Below, piece after piece: positions 12,847 to 12,918 of a DNA stretch of 12,918 nucleotides. Origin of the DNA: Candidatus Moraniibacteriota bacterium (GTDB taxonomy: Bacteria; Patescibacteriota; Minisyncoccia; Moranbacterales; DUUL01); assembly GCA_018399935.1 (NCBI GenBank), contig JAGYNP010000021.1, positions 1 to 12,918 on the forward strand. Direction: 5' to 3'. The number at the start of each line of letters is the position of its first letter. Position 1 is the stretch's first letter. Below the pieces are notes generated by a model. The model ran no database searches, was not told where the DNA came from, and saw only the letters and a list, made by a program, of their open reading frames with translations. The position numbers and the translations under genes are program-made.

Positions 12847-12918
12847 GTTTTTTATTTTAAATAAAAACTAAAACACACTTTTATTTTATTTTTTAAATTT
12901 ATTAAAATTTAAATAAAC

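Overview
The window is AT-rich DNA (roughly 30% GC by eye). Every convincing gene lies on the minus strand, so transcription runs from high to low coordinates. Genes start with ATG and mostly lack a clear Shine-Dalgarno sequence. TGA is used as a stop in the DUF389/metG overlap, which argues against the TGA=Gly code of Gracilibacteria and SR1. The VirD4-like ATPase family, the Lys/Glu/Asn-rich orphan proteins, a DUF5663-like domain and palindromic intergenic repeats together suggest a Patescibacteria/CPR genome, most likely Parcubacteria-like. This placement is inference; no rRNA or other phylogenetic marker was tested.

Layout in transcription order. (1) 12810-4702 holds five genes that look like one locus: a 430-aa charged orphan protein; an 864-aa predicted membrane protein with a coiled-coil N-terminus, glycine-rich membrane segments, a LysM-like stretch and a C-terminal duplicated module; a 319-aa protein with a DUF5663-like head and a very acidic tail; a 140-aa helical protein; and an 826-aa membrane-anchored ATPase of the VirD4/TraG/HerA type. 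A block of GC-rich hairpins sits inside this locus (8753-8841). (2) 4620-3905 is a nest of repeats: a GC-rich hairpin island, then a small DUF559 endonuclease-like gene enclosed by three copies of one palindromic repeat, two direct and one inverted. (3) typA/bipA (3786-1990) has its own well-formed promoter and a perfect 5'-UTR hairpin, and is followed by a long imperfect inverted repeat. (4) A DUF389 membrane protein gene overlaps by 4 nt (ATGA) the start of metG, which runs off the left edge.

typA and metG are housekeeping translation genes. The five-gene locus is the least described part. The ATPase would supply energy for DNA or protein transfer across the membrane, the 864-aa protein probably spans the membrane and exposes its C-terminal half outside, and the small charged proteins may be cytoplasmic partners. 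That joint role is inferred from order and domain type. The DUF559 gene with its repeats is the best candidate for a small mobile or repeat-spreading unit.
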